In this document: piece after piece, positions 7,747-16,381 of the stretch | How the letters are laid out: the number at the start of each line of letters is the position of its first letter | Position numbering within the stretch: the stretch's first letter is position 1 | Position numbers and translations under genes: made by a program | From: Candidatus Microbacterium colombiense | GTDB lineage: Bacteria; Actinomycetota; Actinomycetes; Actinomycetales; Microbacteriaceae | DNA: 64,000 nt | Assembly: GCA_029203165.1 (NCBI GenBank) | Contig: CP119308.1 | Location: 1,116,001-1,180,000 of the forward strand | Reading direction: 5' to 3' | The notes under the pieces: generated by a model | Databases searched by the model: none | What the model saw: only the letters and a program-made list of their open reading frames with translations | What the model was told of the DNA's origin: nothing

Positions 7747-9105
7747 ATGGCACATTCGCGATCCCGCACGCGATTCGCGGGCGGATACCTCGGGGCCACC
7801 GCGCTCGCAGTCACGACGGTGCTCGCACTGGCCGGTTGCGCGCCAGGCAGCAACAACACACCCAAGCCAACCAGTGATGTCCAGGTCAGCACCGAACTCA
7901 CGACCGAAGACGTCACCCTCACGATCGCCGACGAGACGGGCTTCCCGCTCACGGACGAGCTGGCTGCGGAGTTCACCAAGCAGCACCCCAACGTGAAGTT
8001 CAACGTCACGCGCGACACGTTCGCGAACCTCACCGCCAACGCTCCGAAGCTGCTCGCCAGCGACACCCCGCCGGACCTGATCCGTCTCCCCACGATCGGC
8101 GACACCGTGCGGGACGGTCTTCTGGCGAACCTCGATCCCTACTTCGACGCTTACGGGTGGGACAAATGGTCGGAGTCGCAGCTCGCTCCGCTCCGGGTGA
8201 GCGAGGACGGCGTGCGTGGTTCCGGCTCGTTGTACCAACTCGGTCTCGGGTACAGCGTCACGGGCATCTACATGAATGTCGAGCTTGCAAAGCAGGCAGG
8301 CATCGACGCACCCCCCGCCACGCTCGCCGAGCTGGAGGAAGACCTCGCTGCCGCAAAGGCTGCGGGAATCCTCCCGATCATGGCGGGAGACAAGGACGGC
8401 GTCGTCAACTTCGTCGTACAGGCAGCGATGAACCAGTATGCGGACAAGCAGGACTTCTCGGACTGGATCTACAACGTCCCCGGCGCTACCTACGACACGC
8501 CTGGCAACCTCAAGGGCGCGGAGCTCATCCGTAAGTGGGCAGATGCGGGCTACTTCCCGAGCGACATCAACGCCATCGACTACGCCTCTTTCGTGACCCG
8601 CTTCCAGGACGGTGAGGCGCTGTTCACGTTCAACGGGAACTGGGCAGCCACCGACACCGAGGCGAAGATGGGAGACAACGTCGAGTACTTCCTCGTGCCA
8701 CCGGCCGAGAAGGGCGGCACGCACGTCGCGATGGGAGCGGCGAACTCCTTCTCCGTCGCTGCCGGGTCGAAGCACCTCAACGAGATCGTCTACTTCCTCA
8801 ACTGGATCCACACCGATCCGACTGCTCGCCAGATCGTGCTGGATGTGACCGCAGCATCCCCTGGTGGGGATCCCGAGCAGGAGCAGCCGAAGGCTCCTGA
8901 AGGGTCGCTGATCGCGGACTCGCTCGCGATGTCCGCTCAGATCGCTGCCGAGGACGGACAGATCGACTTCATGGCGAACGCGACCGCCGGCATCTACGCA
9001 GGTTCGATCATTCCTGAATCGCAGCAGCTGGTCACCAGCAAGATCACCGGAGAAGAGTTCGTCACGCGCGTTCAGGCCTTCTATGAGCAGGAACTCGCGA
9101 ACTGA
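7747..9105 (+). CDS. extracellular sugar-binding lipoprotein of a CUT1 ABC importer
   Basis: A 452-residue solute-binding protein (family 1). Signal peptide with lipobox LALAGC (lipid-anchored Cys31) and a Ser/Thr/Pro/Asn linker. The mature part has the usual order: LTDELAAEFTKQHPNVKFNV near the start, LPTIGDTVRDGLLANLDPYF, and FNGNWAATDTEAKMG in the second lobe. It captures a sugar, probably an oligosaccharide given the glycosidase encoded downstream, and delivers it to the two permeases that follow. ATG with AAAGGAG about 8 nt upstream. It is the first gene of the LacI-controlled operon. Confidence 0.92.
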   Translation: MAHSRSRTRFAGGYLGATALAVTTVLALAGCAPGSNNTPKPTSDVQVSTELTTEDVTLTIADETGFPLTDELAAEFTKQHPNVKFNVTRDTFANLTANAPKLLASDTPPDLIRLPTIGDTVRDGLLANLDPYFDAYGWDKWSESQLAPLRVSEDGVRGSGSLYQLGLGYSVTGIYMNVELAKQAGIDAPPATLAELEEDLAAAKAAGILPIMAGDKDGVVNFVVQAAMNQYADKQDFSDWIYNVPGATYDTPGNLKGAELIRKWADAGYFPSDINAIDYASFVTRFQDGEALFTFNGNWAATDTEAKMGDNVEYFLVPPAEKGGTHVAMGAANSFSVAAGSKHLNEIVYFLNWIHTDPTARQIVLDVTAASPGGDPEQEQPKAPEGSLIADSLAMSAQIAAEDGQIDFMANATAGIYAGSIIPESQQLVTSKITGEEFVTRVQAFYEQELAN

Positions 9106-9180
9106 CAATGGACGACCGTAATCCGACCACGATTGCTGCGCGACCTCAGTTCGTGCTCGCGACGATGAGGACCTTCACGC

Positions 9181-10095
9181 ATGACTGATTCGATTACACC
9201 TCGTCGGGCCGGCGCACGCGCGTCGGCCCGACGAGGAGCCATCACCGGATGGCTCTTTATCGCGCCGGCGCTTCTCGCGTACGTCGGCTTCGTGATCTAT
9301 CCACTGATCACAGGAGTGCAGTACTCGTTCTACCGCTGGAACGGCGTCGGTCCGTCCGAGTGGGTGGGCCTGGCCAACTACTTCCGCGTCTTCACAGATG
9401 AGACGCTGCTCGGATCGATCCTGAACGCCTTCGTGCTCATCGCGTACTTCACGGTTATCCCCGTCGCTGCCGGCCTGATGCTCGCCACGCTCATCCGGTC
9501 GATGAAGCCGGGCTTCTTCTCCAGCCTCTCGCAGACGATCCTCTTCCTCCCGCAGATCATCCCGCTCGCCGCTGCGGGTATCGCCTGGTCGTGGATGTAC
9601 GCGCAGACGGGTGCCGTGAATCAATTGCTGAACGCGGTCGGCCTCGGGTCTCTCGCCCGCCCGTGGCTCGGTGACTTCCAGACGGCGCTCCCCGCTGTCG
9701 GCCTGATCGGCTCATGGGTGCTGACGGGACTCTGCACGGTCCTCTTCCTCACCGGTATCGGCAAGATCGACCAATCGCTGTACGAAGCTGTGCGCCTGGA
9801 CGGTGCGAGCTGGTGGCGCGAGTTCTTCACCATCACCGTCCCTGGTCTGCGACAGGAGATCGCGGTTCTCACGACGCTCACCGTCATCGCCGCGCTCAGC
9901 AGCTTCGACATCATCTACACCACGACCCTCGGAGGACCAGGCCGCTCGACGCTGGTTCCCGGTATCTCCATCTATCGAATCGGATTCACCCAGAGCGACG
10001 TCGGGCTCGCATCGGCGTTCGGCATCGTCCTCATGGTGCTCGTGCTCGCATGCGTCCTCCCCATCCAGCGTCTGGCGAGAGTGAGAGACCGTTGA
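9181..10095 (+). CDS. sugar ABC transporter permease, MalF/UgpA-like
   Basis: A 304-residue inner-membrane permease with six predicted membrane helices and the EAA loop that contacts the ATPase (YEAVRLDGASWWREFFTITVPGLRQ, about 201-225). N-terminal basic stretch, then GWLFIAPALLAYVGFVIYPL as the first helix. It pairs with the next gene to form the CUT1 channel. The 75 bp before it hold no clear hairpin. No ATPase gene belongs to this operon, so a shared ATPase (MsiK/MsmK type) encoded elsewhere must energise it. Confidence 0.93.
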   Translation: MTDSITPRRAGARASARRGAITGWLFIAPALLAYVGFVIYPLITGVQYSFYRWNGVGPSEWVGLANYFRVFTDETLLGSILNAFVLIAYFTVIPVAAGLMLATLIRSMKPGFFSSLSQTILFLPQIIPLAAAGIAWSWMYAQTGAVNQLLNAVGLGSLARPWLGDFQTALPAVGLIGSWVLTGLCTVLFLTGIGKIDQSLYEAVRLDGASWWREFFTITVPGLRQEIAVLTTLTVIAALSSFDIIYTTTLGGPGRSTLVPGISIYRIGFTQSDVGLASAFGIVLMVLVLACVLPIQRLARVRDR

Positions 10096-10916
10096 TCGTC
10101 AACAAATCGGAAGTCATCATCGGGCGGATCGTTCTGATCGTCGTCCTCCTGCTGACGGTCATCCCGATCGTCAACATGCTGTCCGCGGCCCTGCAACCGG
10201 CAGACAGAAATCCCACCGGCCTCGCATGGCCGACCGATCCTCAGTGGGGCAATTTCGTCACAGCCTTCGAAACCGGCCACGTGTTCCAGCTGATGGGCTC
10301 AAGCCTGTTCATCGTGGTGTTCGTCGTGCCCATCTGCCTTCTGTTCGCCACTCTTGCCGGCTATGCCCTGGGCAACCTGCGGATGAAGGGTGGGCGCTTC
10401 CTGTTCATATTCCTTCTTCTCGGGCTGACGATCCCTTTCGAAGCACTGATCATTCCGCTCTACTACCAGATCCAGAGCATGGGCCTGCTGAACACTCAGT
10501 GGGCGATCATCCTCCCGCTGATCGGGCTCTATATGCCGTTCAGCGTGATCTGGATGCGGGCACATTTTGTGAGCGTGCCGCAAGAGCTTTCAGAGGCCGC
10601 TCGAGTGGACGGCGCCACAACGATCCAGGAGTTCCGTCGGATCCAGCTTCCCCTCGCGCGTCCTGCGTTGTCTGCGCTGGCCATTCTGCTGTTCCTCTGG
10701 ACGTGGAACCAGTTCCTCCTGCCCGTCGTGCTCGTATCCGACCCCCTCAACAGAACGGTCGCCGGCGCGCTCACGTTCTTCCAAGGCCAATACTCCAGCA
10801 GCCTCCCGCTGCTCAACGCCGGCGCATTGATCATCATCGTTCCGACGATCCTCGTGTTCGTGATCTTCCAGCGCCAGTTCATCAAGGCCTTGCTGCAAGG
10901 CGCGGTCAAGGGCTGA
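10092..10916 (+). CDS. sugar ABC transporter permease, MalG/UgpE-like
   Basis: The 274-residue partner permease, with EAA loop SEAARVDGATTIQEFRRIQL (about 166-185) and six helices. Its TTG start overlaps the stop of the preceding permease by 4 bp, which argues for translational coupling; upstream extensions of the frame lie inside the first permease and are not protein-like. The C-terminus (FQRQFIKALLQGAVKG) is the typical end of this permease subfamily. Confidence 0.93.
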   Translation: MIVNKSEVIIGRIVLIVVLLLTVIPIVNMLSAALQPADRNPTGLAWPTDPQWGNFVTAFETGHVFQLMGSSLFIVVFVVPICLLFATLAGYALGNLRMKGGRFLFIFLLLGLTIPFEALIIPLYYQIQSMGLLNTQWAIILPLIGLYMPFSVIWMRAHFVSVPQELSEAARVDGATTIQEFRRIQLPLARPALSALAILLFLWTWNQFLLPVVLVSDPLNRTVAGALTFFQGQYSSSLPLLNAGALIIIVPTILVFVIFQRQFIKALLQGAVKG

Positions 10917-10973
10917 TCGCCAGCTGCCCCGCGCCTGCTCGGCGCCCGCCATCTCTAGACAACGGAAGTACGG

Positions 10974-11948
10974 ATGACGTTCACTCTCACCACACATTGG
11001 GTGTGGGATTTCTGGCTCGCTGACGACGGCGAGAGGTTCCACATGTACTACCTGCACGCGCCGAAGTCTCTCGGTGATCAGAACCTCAGGCACCGCAACG
11101 CGACAATCGGCCACGCGACATCGATCGACTTGAAGACGTGGGCGAATCATGGCGAGGTGCTGCGCCCCGGCGATGAGGACGGATTCGACGGCAGCGCGAC
11201 CTGGACGGGCAGCATCGTCCGCGACGCGACCGGGTTATGGCGCATGTACTACACGGGCTCTCGCTTCCTGTCCCATGACTCGCACGCCAACGTCGAGACC
11301 ATCGGGCTCGCCACCTCCTCCGACCTGCACAACTGGACGAAAGCCGACCACTCGGTGAGCACCGCAGCACCGCGATGGTACGAAACGCTCGGGAGCTCCA
11401 CCTGGCCGGAGGAAGCCTGGCGTGATCCGTGGGTGTACGCCGACCCATCCGGCAGCGGGTGGCACATGCTCATCACAGCCAGATCCAACGCCGGGGATGA
11501 ACGCGATCGCGGCGTGATCGGACATGCGATCTCGGCGGACCTCGACGTGTGGGAAGCCGTTCCCGCTTTGTCCACCCCTGGATCTGGGTTCACGCACTTG
11601 GAGGTTCCCCAGGTCGCGGAGATCGATGGACGATTCGCGCTCCTGTTCTCGTGTGACACCACTCACCTGGCAGGCGAGCGTGCTGGCCAAGTCGGTGGCA
11701 TCTGGGCAGTCGAGACGGACTCGCCGACCGGCCCGTTCAATGTCGCGGACGCTGCGCTTCTCGCCTCCGATGCGTTGTACAGCGGACGCCTCATCCAGGA
11801 TCGAGAAGGGAGCTGGCAGATGCTCGCCTTCGAGAACAGCACCGATGATGGCGGTTTCGTCGGCATCCTCTCCGATCCGGTACCGATCCGGTGGTCCGGT
11901 TCACACGGCCCACTCGAACTTCTCTTGCCCAGTGAGGAACGCGCATGA
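10974..11948 (+). CDS. clan GH-J-type glycoside hydrolase (GH32/GH68-like, five-bladed propeller)
   Basis: A cytoplasmic enzyme of 324 residues (no signal peptide) that looks like a single-domain beta-propeller of the GH32/GH68 type. The three expected catalytic positions are present: nucleophile Asp12 in HWVWDFW, transition-state stabiliser Asp151 in WRDPWVY, acid/base Glu210 in HLEVPQV. WTGSIVRDATGLWRMYYTG (78-96) is a blade motif of this clan. By analogy it should split fructose-containing oligosaccharides brought in by the adjacent importer. It is shorter than classical GH32 enzymes and lacks their C-terminal beta-sandwich, so it could instead be a GH43-like or phosphorylase relative; the sugar is uncertain. 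Confidence 0.75.
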   Translation: MTFTLTTHWVWDFWLADDGERFHMYYLHAPKSLGDQNLRHRNATIGHATSIDLKTWANHGEVLRPGDEDGFDGSATWTGSIVRDATGLWRMYYTGSRFLSHDSHANVETIGLATSSDLHNWTKADHSVSTAAPRWYETLGSSTWPEEAWRDPWVYADPSGSGWHMLITARSNAGDERDRGVIGHAISADLDVWEAVPALSTPGSGFTHLEVPQVAEIDGRFALLFSCDTTHLAGERAGQVGGIWAVETDSPTGPFNVADAALLASDALYSGRLIQDREGSWQMLAFENSTDDGGFVGILSDPVPIRWSGSHGPLELLLPSEERA

Positions 11949-13123
11949 AACTTCAGACTCACGGAACAGTCGCACCTGGCTTCGAGCGGATCCGCGATGA
12001 GTTCGAGGCGGGCTTCGCAGAGAAGCCCGACATGGGGGCGGCGCTCTCGATCCTTCACCACGGTCAACCGGTCGTCGATCTCTGGGGTGGCATCGCTGAC
12101 GAGCGGTCCCGCGCGGCGTGGTCAGGGGAGACCATCAGCGTGATCTTCTCCTGCACCAAGGGGCTCGTCTCCATCCTGGCTGCCCGCCTCGTCCAGGAGG
12201 GCCTCCTCGACTACGAGGCCCCGGTGGTGACGTACTGGCCGGAGTTCGCGGCGGCGGGGAAAGAAGATGTGCGGGTCAAGCACCTGCTGTCCCATCGCTC
12301 CGGCCTCTCCGCGCCGCGCTCGCCCCTGACGGTGGAACAGATCGTCGATTGGGACGAGGTCGTTCGTCAGCTGGAAGCCCAGGCGCCTCTGTGGGAGCCG
12401 GACAGTGGTTACGCGTATCACGCGATCACCCACGGGTGGCTCATCGGTGAGGTCATCAGACGAGTCTCCGGTCGAAGCGTCGGCCAGTACTTCGCTGACG
12501 TCGTCACCACTCCACTTGGCGTCGATGCGTGGATCGGGCTCCCTGCGAAGGAGGGCCCGCGTGTGGCGCACATGCAGGTCGGATCGACGCTCGCGGAGCT
12601 CACTGCTCAGCAGGCCGCGGCCCGAAACCACGACGAGATCGACTGGAGCCGCCGAGCGATGACTCTCGGCGGAGCCCTCGCCCCCGAACTCATCGGACCC
12701 GGGGAATCAGATGGCTTCAACAGTTCCGACATTCACCAGGCAGAGATTCCTGGCGCTGGTGGCATCGCATCGGCGCGGGCGCTTGCGGCGATCTGGTCAG
12801 CGACCATCACCTCCGTCGGCGGCGTGCGTCTCCTCGACGATGAGACCATCGCCACAGCGACGGTCCCGCAGTCGGAGGGATCGCCTGTGTGGAGTATCCC
12901 CGGACCGTGGCCACGCTGGGGAATGGGCTTCCAGTTGGACTCAGAGGCTCGTCGATACACGACCGCGCACGGGTTCGGCCATGACGGCGCAGGTGGACAA
13001 GTGGCGTTCGCTGACCCCGCCGCAGGAGTGGGATTCGCGTACCTGACAAACCAGATGGAGGCGATCGACGACCTTCGCGGCACGCGCGTCGTAGACGCCC
13101 TTCGCGCAGCCCTCGGCCTCTGA
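11945..13123 (+). CDS. serine hydrolase of the beta-lactamase/EstB family
   Basis: A 392-residue protein of the class C beta-lactamase-like serine hydrolase family (EstB, DD-peptidase relatives). The nucleophile motif SxxK is SCTK (Ser69, Lys72); the YxN-type position is Tyr156/Tyr158 in SGYAYHAITHGWLIG; a glycine-rich GHDGAGGQ occurs near the C-terminus where HxG/KTG is expected. There is no signal peptide, so it is probably a cytoplasmic esterase rather than a lactamase. The ATGA overlap with the glycosidase gene points to joint expression; it may remove acyl groups from the imported sugar, which is inference. Confidence 0.85.
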   Translation: MKLQTHGTVAPGFERIRDEFEAGFAEKPDMGAALSILHHGQPVVDLWGGIADERSRAAWSGETISVIFSCTKGLVSILAARLVQEGLLDYEAPVVTYWPEFAAAGKEDVRVKHLLSHRSGLSAPRSPLTVEQIVDWDEVVRQLEAQAPLWEPDSGYAYHAITHGWLIGEVIRRVSGRSVGQYFADVVTTPLGVDAWIGLPAKEGPRVAHMQVGSTLAELTAQQAAARNHDEIDWSRRAMTLGGALAPELIGPGESDGFNSSDIHQAEIPGAGGIASARALAAIWSATITSVGGVRLLDDETIATATVPQSEGSPVWSIPGPWPRWGMGFQLDSEARRYTTAHGFGHDGAGGQVAFADPAAGVGFAYLTNQMEAIDDLRGTRVVDALRAALGL

Positions 13124-13168
13124 CCGTGTCCGGCCCACGCATAGGAACCCTTGCGTAAACTGGGAATC

Positions 13169-13819
13169 GTGCCACTCGCCTCGACGGTTCTTCCGCCCCG
13201 CAGCGGCCGCTCCTCCCGCACCGTGCGTTCGCGCCGTGTGATCGGAGCCGCGCTCGCCGCCGTTTTGGCGATCGGTCTGAGCGCCTGTGCTCCCGATCCG
13301 GTGAGCGAATCGTTCCTGAGCGGCGACAACACCGGCTACGTGGCCGCGAAGGGCGCGATCAAGGAGATCCCCGTCGCCGACCGCGGAGAACCCGTCACCT
13401 TCGCCGGCGTCACCGAAGACGGCGAGGCCTTCGACAGTGCCGACCTCGCCGGTCAGGTCACGGTCGTCAACTTCTGGTACGCCGGCTGCGCCCCGTGTCG
13501 CGTGGAGGCGGGCGACCTCGAGAGCGTCTGGCAGGACTTCAGCGAGCAGGACGTCGCTTTCGTGGGCATCAACACCCGCGATCAGGCGGACACCGCCAAA
13601 GCCTTCTCCGACGAGTTCAAGGTCACGTACCCCAGCCTGATCGACGTCGACACGGCCGAGGCCAAGCTCGCGTTCGCCGAGGTCATCCCGGTCGCCGCGA
13701 CGCCGACCACGCTCGTGCTCGACAAGCAGGGCCGCGTCGCCGCGCGCATCATCGGCCCGATCGACGGCACCTCGATCCTCTCCACGCTCGTCAAGGACGC
13801 GCTCGCGGAGACCCCGTGA
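13169..13819 (+). CDS. resA: membrane-anchored thiol-disulfide reductase, ResA/TlpA-like
   Basis: Thioredoxin-fold lipoprotein of system II cytochrome c maturation, keeping apocytochrome CxxCH thiols reduced outside the membrane. N-terminal hydrophobic segment ends in lipobox IGLSAC (Cys40), followed by the thioredoxin fold with WYAGCAPC (Cys107, Cys110) and a cis-Pro region (VAATPTTLVLD). Of two possible starts (TTG 13151, GTG 13169) I prefer 13169, because TAAACT lies exactly 7 nt upstream as in other leaderless genes here. It leads the resA-ccdA-resB-ccsB operon and takes electrons from CcdA. Confidence 0.9.
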   Translation: MPLASTVLPPRSGRSSRTVRSRRVIGAALAAVLAIGLSACAPDPVSESFLSGDNTGYVAAKGAIKEIPVADRGEPVTFAGVTEDGEAFDSADLAGQVTVVNFWYAGCAPCRVEAGDLESVWQDFSEQDVAFVGINTRDQADTAKAFSDEFKVTYPSLIDVDTAEAKLAFAEVIPVAATPTTLVLDKQGRVAARIIGPIDGTSILSTLVKDALAETP

Positions 13820-13835
13820 CTGCGGCGGGGATGCC

Positions 13836-14594
13836 GTGAACGCCGACGCGATCATCGGCTCCGGCGCCCTTTGGCTCGCCGTCCCGGTCGCGATGCTGGC
13901 GGGGCTCGTCTCCTTCCTCTCACCGTGCGTGCTGCCACTCGTGCCCGGCTACCTCGGATTCCTCGGGGGCGCGGTCGCACCCCGAACGTCGAACGCCGGT
14001 GAGGCGACCACCGCAGGGCGCGGTCGCCTGGTCCTCGGCGTGCTGCTGTTCATCCTCGGGTTCAGCGTGGTGTTCGTCGCATTCACGATCCTCGGTGGCA
14101 CGGCCGGTGTCTTCTTCCTGCGCTGGGGCGAGCTGATCACCCGCATCCTGGGCGTCGTGGTCATCCTGATGGGACTCGTGTTCCTCGGACTCTTCGGTTT
14201 CGCGCAGCGCGAGTTCCGCTTCCACGTCGACTCGAAGTACGGGGTGATCGGCGCGCCCCTGCTCGGTCTCGCCCTCGGCATCGGCTGGGCGCCGTGCATG
14301 GGGCCGACCCTGGCGGCGATCGTCGCCCTGTCGTTCAACGCCGGCGACCCCGTGCGCGCGGGTTTCCTCGGACTCGCCTACTCTCTCGGACTCGGCATCC
14401 CGTTCCTGCTCGTGGCGTTGGGCTTCGGGTGGGCGACGAAGACGGTCGGGTTCCTCCGCCGCCACATCCGCATCGTGAACATCGTCGGTGGTGCGCTGCT
14501 GATCGCGCTGGGCGTGCTGATGGTCACCGGGCTGTGGACCGACATCATGTCGCGATTGACGGCGGTGATCAGCAGTGTCCCGCTCCCCCTCTGA
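13836..14594 (+). CDS. ccdA: cytochrome c biogenesis protein CcdA (DsbD-type electron carrier)
   Basis: A polytopic membrane protein of 252 residues with six helices that carries reducing equivalents from cytoplasmic thioredoxin to ResA. The two redox cysteines are Cys31 in SFLSPCVLPLVPGYL and Cys154 in GWAPCMGPTL, the two pseudo-symmetric proline-flanked motifs of the family. GTG start 16 nt after the resA stop. The resB frame opens before the ccdA stop, so the genes are tightly coupled. Confidence 0.96.
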   Translation: MNADAIIGSGALWLAVPVAMLAGLVSFLSPCVLPLVPGYLGFLGGAVAPRTSNAGEATTAGRGRLVLGVLLFILGFSVVFVAFTILGGTAGVFFLRWGELITRILGVVVILMGLVFLGLFGFAQREFRFHVDSKYGVIGAPLLGLALGIGWAPCMGPTLAAIVALSFNAGDPVRAGFLGLAYSLGLGIPFLLVALGFGWATKTVGFLRRHIRIVNIVGGALLIALGVLMVTGLWTDIMSRLTAVISSVPLPL

Positions 14595-16377
14595 TGAGAA
14601 GAACGCAGAAAAGATGACGAAGGCCGACACCCGCACGAAGAAGAGCGAATCGAGCGATCCGCTCCGCCCCTCGGACCACGTCGACGGTGACGACTCCATC
14701 GCGCAGCCGAGGCTCGGTCTCGTCGGATGGCTGCGGTGGGGCTGGCGTCAGCTCACCTCGATGCGCACCGCGCTCGTGCTGCTGCTCGTGCTGGCGATCG
14801 CGGCGATTCCCGGCTCGATCTTCCCGCAGCGCATGGCCGACCCCAACGGTGTGACGCAGTGGCAGCGCGACAACCCCGACATCTTCCCGATCCTCGACGG
14901 CCTCAAGCTGTTCGACGTCTATCTGTCGCCGTGGTTCTCCGCGATCTACCTGCTGCTCTTCGCGTCGCTCGTCGGATGCGTCATCCCGCGCATCAAGCAC
15001 CACGCCAAGGCTCTCCAGGCCCGGCCGCCGCGCACGCCGGCGCGGCTGCAGCGGCTCGAGGACTTCCGTGCCGTGCAGCGCGCCGCCGGCGACCCCGAGG
15101 CCGCGGCTGCGTCGTCGGTGGAGATCGCGACCGCGCAGCTCAAGGCGCTCGGGTATCGCGTCGAGCGCTACGACCGCGGACGCACGTTCTCGGTGTCGGC
15201 GGAGCGCGGGTATTGGCGCGAGACCGGCAACCTGCTCTTCCACCTCGCGCTCGTGGGTGTGCTGATCACGGTCGGTATCGGCGGCGGCTTCTCGTACACG
15301 GGGCAGCGCGTGCTGGTCGAGGGCGAGACCTTCGCGAACACCCTCGTCGACTACGACTCGATGAACCGTGGTCGATTCGTCGGAGATGACGCCCTCGCGC
15401 CGTACTCGATGCGCCTCGACACCTTCGACGTGAGCTACCAGCCCTTCGGCGAGCCCGGCTCCGGCCAGGCGGGAGACTTCTCGGCCAACGTCACGGTGAA
15501 GGAGAACGGCGAGGAACGCACCGGATCGGTGAAGGTCAATGAGCCCCTCGGCGTGGCCGACGACAACGTCTTCCTGCTCGGGAACGGCTACGCGCCCACC
15601 ATCACGGTGCGCAACGCCGACGGCGATGTGGTGTTCACGAACAGCGTGCCGTTCCTGCCCCAGGACACGCAGATGACGTCGCTCGGCGTGATCAAGATCA
15701 CGGACGGCCTGCCGGAGCAGCTGGGTCTGCTCGGCTTCCTCTACCCGACGACCGGCGTGCTCGACACCGGGGCGTTCTTCTCCGGATACGGCGCCCTGAC
15801 CAATCCCACGCTGACGCTCGATGTCTACTCGGGAGACCTCGGCATCAACGACGGCACCCCGCGGTCGGTCTACGTGCTCGACACCACCGACCTCACCAAG
15901 CTCACGGGCCGCACGACCGACGTCAAGTCGATCGAGCTCGCCCCCGGCGAGACCGCCGACCTGCCGAACGGCATGGGAACGGTCACGTTCGAAGACGAAT
16001 CGCCCGCCGGCGCGACCGATGCGTCGCAGTCGGTCAAGCGTTTCGCGTCGCTGCAGATCCACCGTGATGACTCCGGCCCCTGGGTGCTCGGTTTCGCACT
16101 CCTCGCCCTGGGCGGGCTCATGCTCGCCCTGTTCATCCCGCGCCGTCGCGTCTGGGTCAAGGCCACGGCGGGAACCGACGCCATCGCCCTGGAATACGCG
16201 GGTCTCGCGCGCGGCGAAGACCCGACGATCGCCGCCGCCCTCGACGACCTCGTCGCCGGGCACGCGCGGCTCCTCGACCAGGACGGCGGCTCGACCGCCC
16301 TCCCCGAGGCCGGCGCATCGACCGACGAAGCCGCCGAGAAGCCCGCCCCGGCATCCGACACCCCGAAAGTAGACTGA
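14575..16377 (+). CDS. resB: cytochrome c biogenesis protein ResB (Ccs1)
   Basis: A 600-residue component of the system II haem lyase. The N-terminal about 45 residues are charged and cytoplasmic; GWRQLTSMRTALVLLLVLAI opens the first helix, two more helices follow, then a large extracytoplasmic domain (about 240-500) and a last helix (WVLGFALLALGGLMLALFIP). It works with CcsB to deliver haem to apocytochrome c. GTG start at 14575 overlaps ccdA by 20 nt; an alternative ATG at 14614 would drop 13 residues. The C-terminal tail is Ala/Asp/Glu-rich and probably disordered. Confidence 0.94.
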   Translation: MSRSPSDEKNAEKMTKADTRTKKSESSDPLRPSDHVDGDDSIAQPRLGLVGWLRWGWRQLTSMRTALVLLLVLAIAAIPGSIFPQRMADPNGVTQWQRDNPDIFPILDGLKLFDVYLSPWFSAIYLLLFASLVGCVIPRIKHHAKALQARPPRTPARLQRLEDFRAVQRAAGDPEAAAASSVEIATAQLKALGYRVERYDRGRTFSVSAERGYWRETGNLLFHLALVGVLITVGIGGGFSYTGQRVLVEGETFANTLVDYDSMNRGRFVGDDALAPYSMRLDTFDVSYQPFGEPGSGQAGDFSANVTVKENGEERTGSVKVNEPLGVADDNVFLLGNGYAPTITVRNADGDVVFTNSVPFLPQDTQMTSLGVIKITDGLPEQLGLLGFLYPTTGVLDTGAFFSGYGALTNPTLTLDVYSGDLGINDGTPRSVYVLDTTDLTKLTGRTTDVKSIELAPGETADLPNGMGTVTFEDESPAGATDASQSVKRFASLQIHRDDSGPWVLGFALLALGGLMLALFIPRRRVWVKATAGTDAIALEYAGLARGEDPTIAAALDDLVAGHARLLDQDGGSTALPEAGASTDEAAEKPAPASDTPKVD

Positions 16378-16381
16378 ACCC

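Noticed and set aside
7684..9108. 474-codon minus-strand frame opposite the sugar-binding protein gene
   Set aside because: Shadow frame; the plus strand has lipobox, ribosome site and family motifs.
11945..13123. Antibiotic-resistance beta-lactamase
   Set aside because: It has SxxK but no signal peptide, lacks a clear KTG motif, and sits in a sugar operon; esterase-type serine hydrolase fits better.
3722..13168. Prophage or integrative element
   Set aside because: No integrase, tRNA target, phage structural gene or flanking direct repeat can be seen; only the gene order argues for an insertion.
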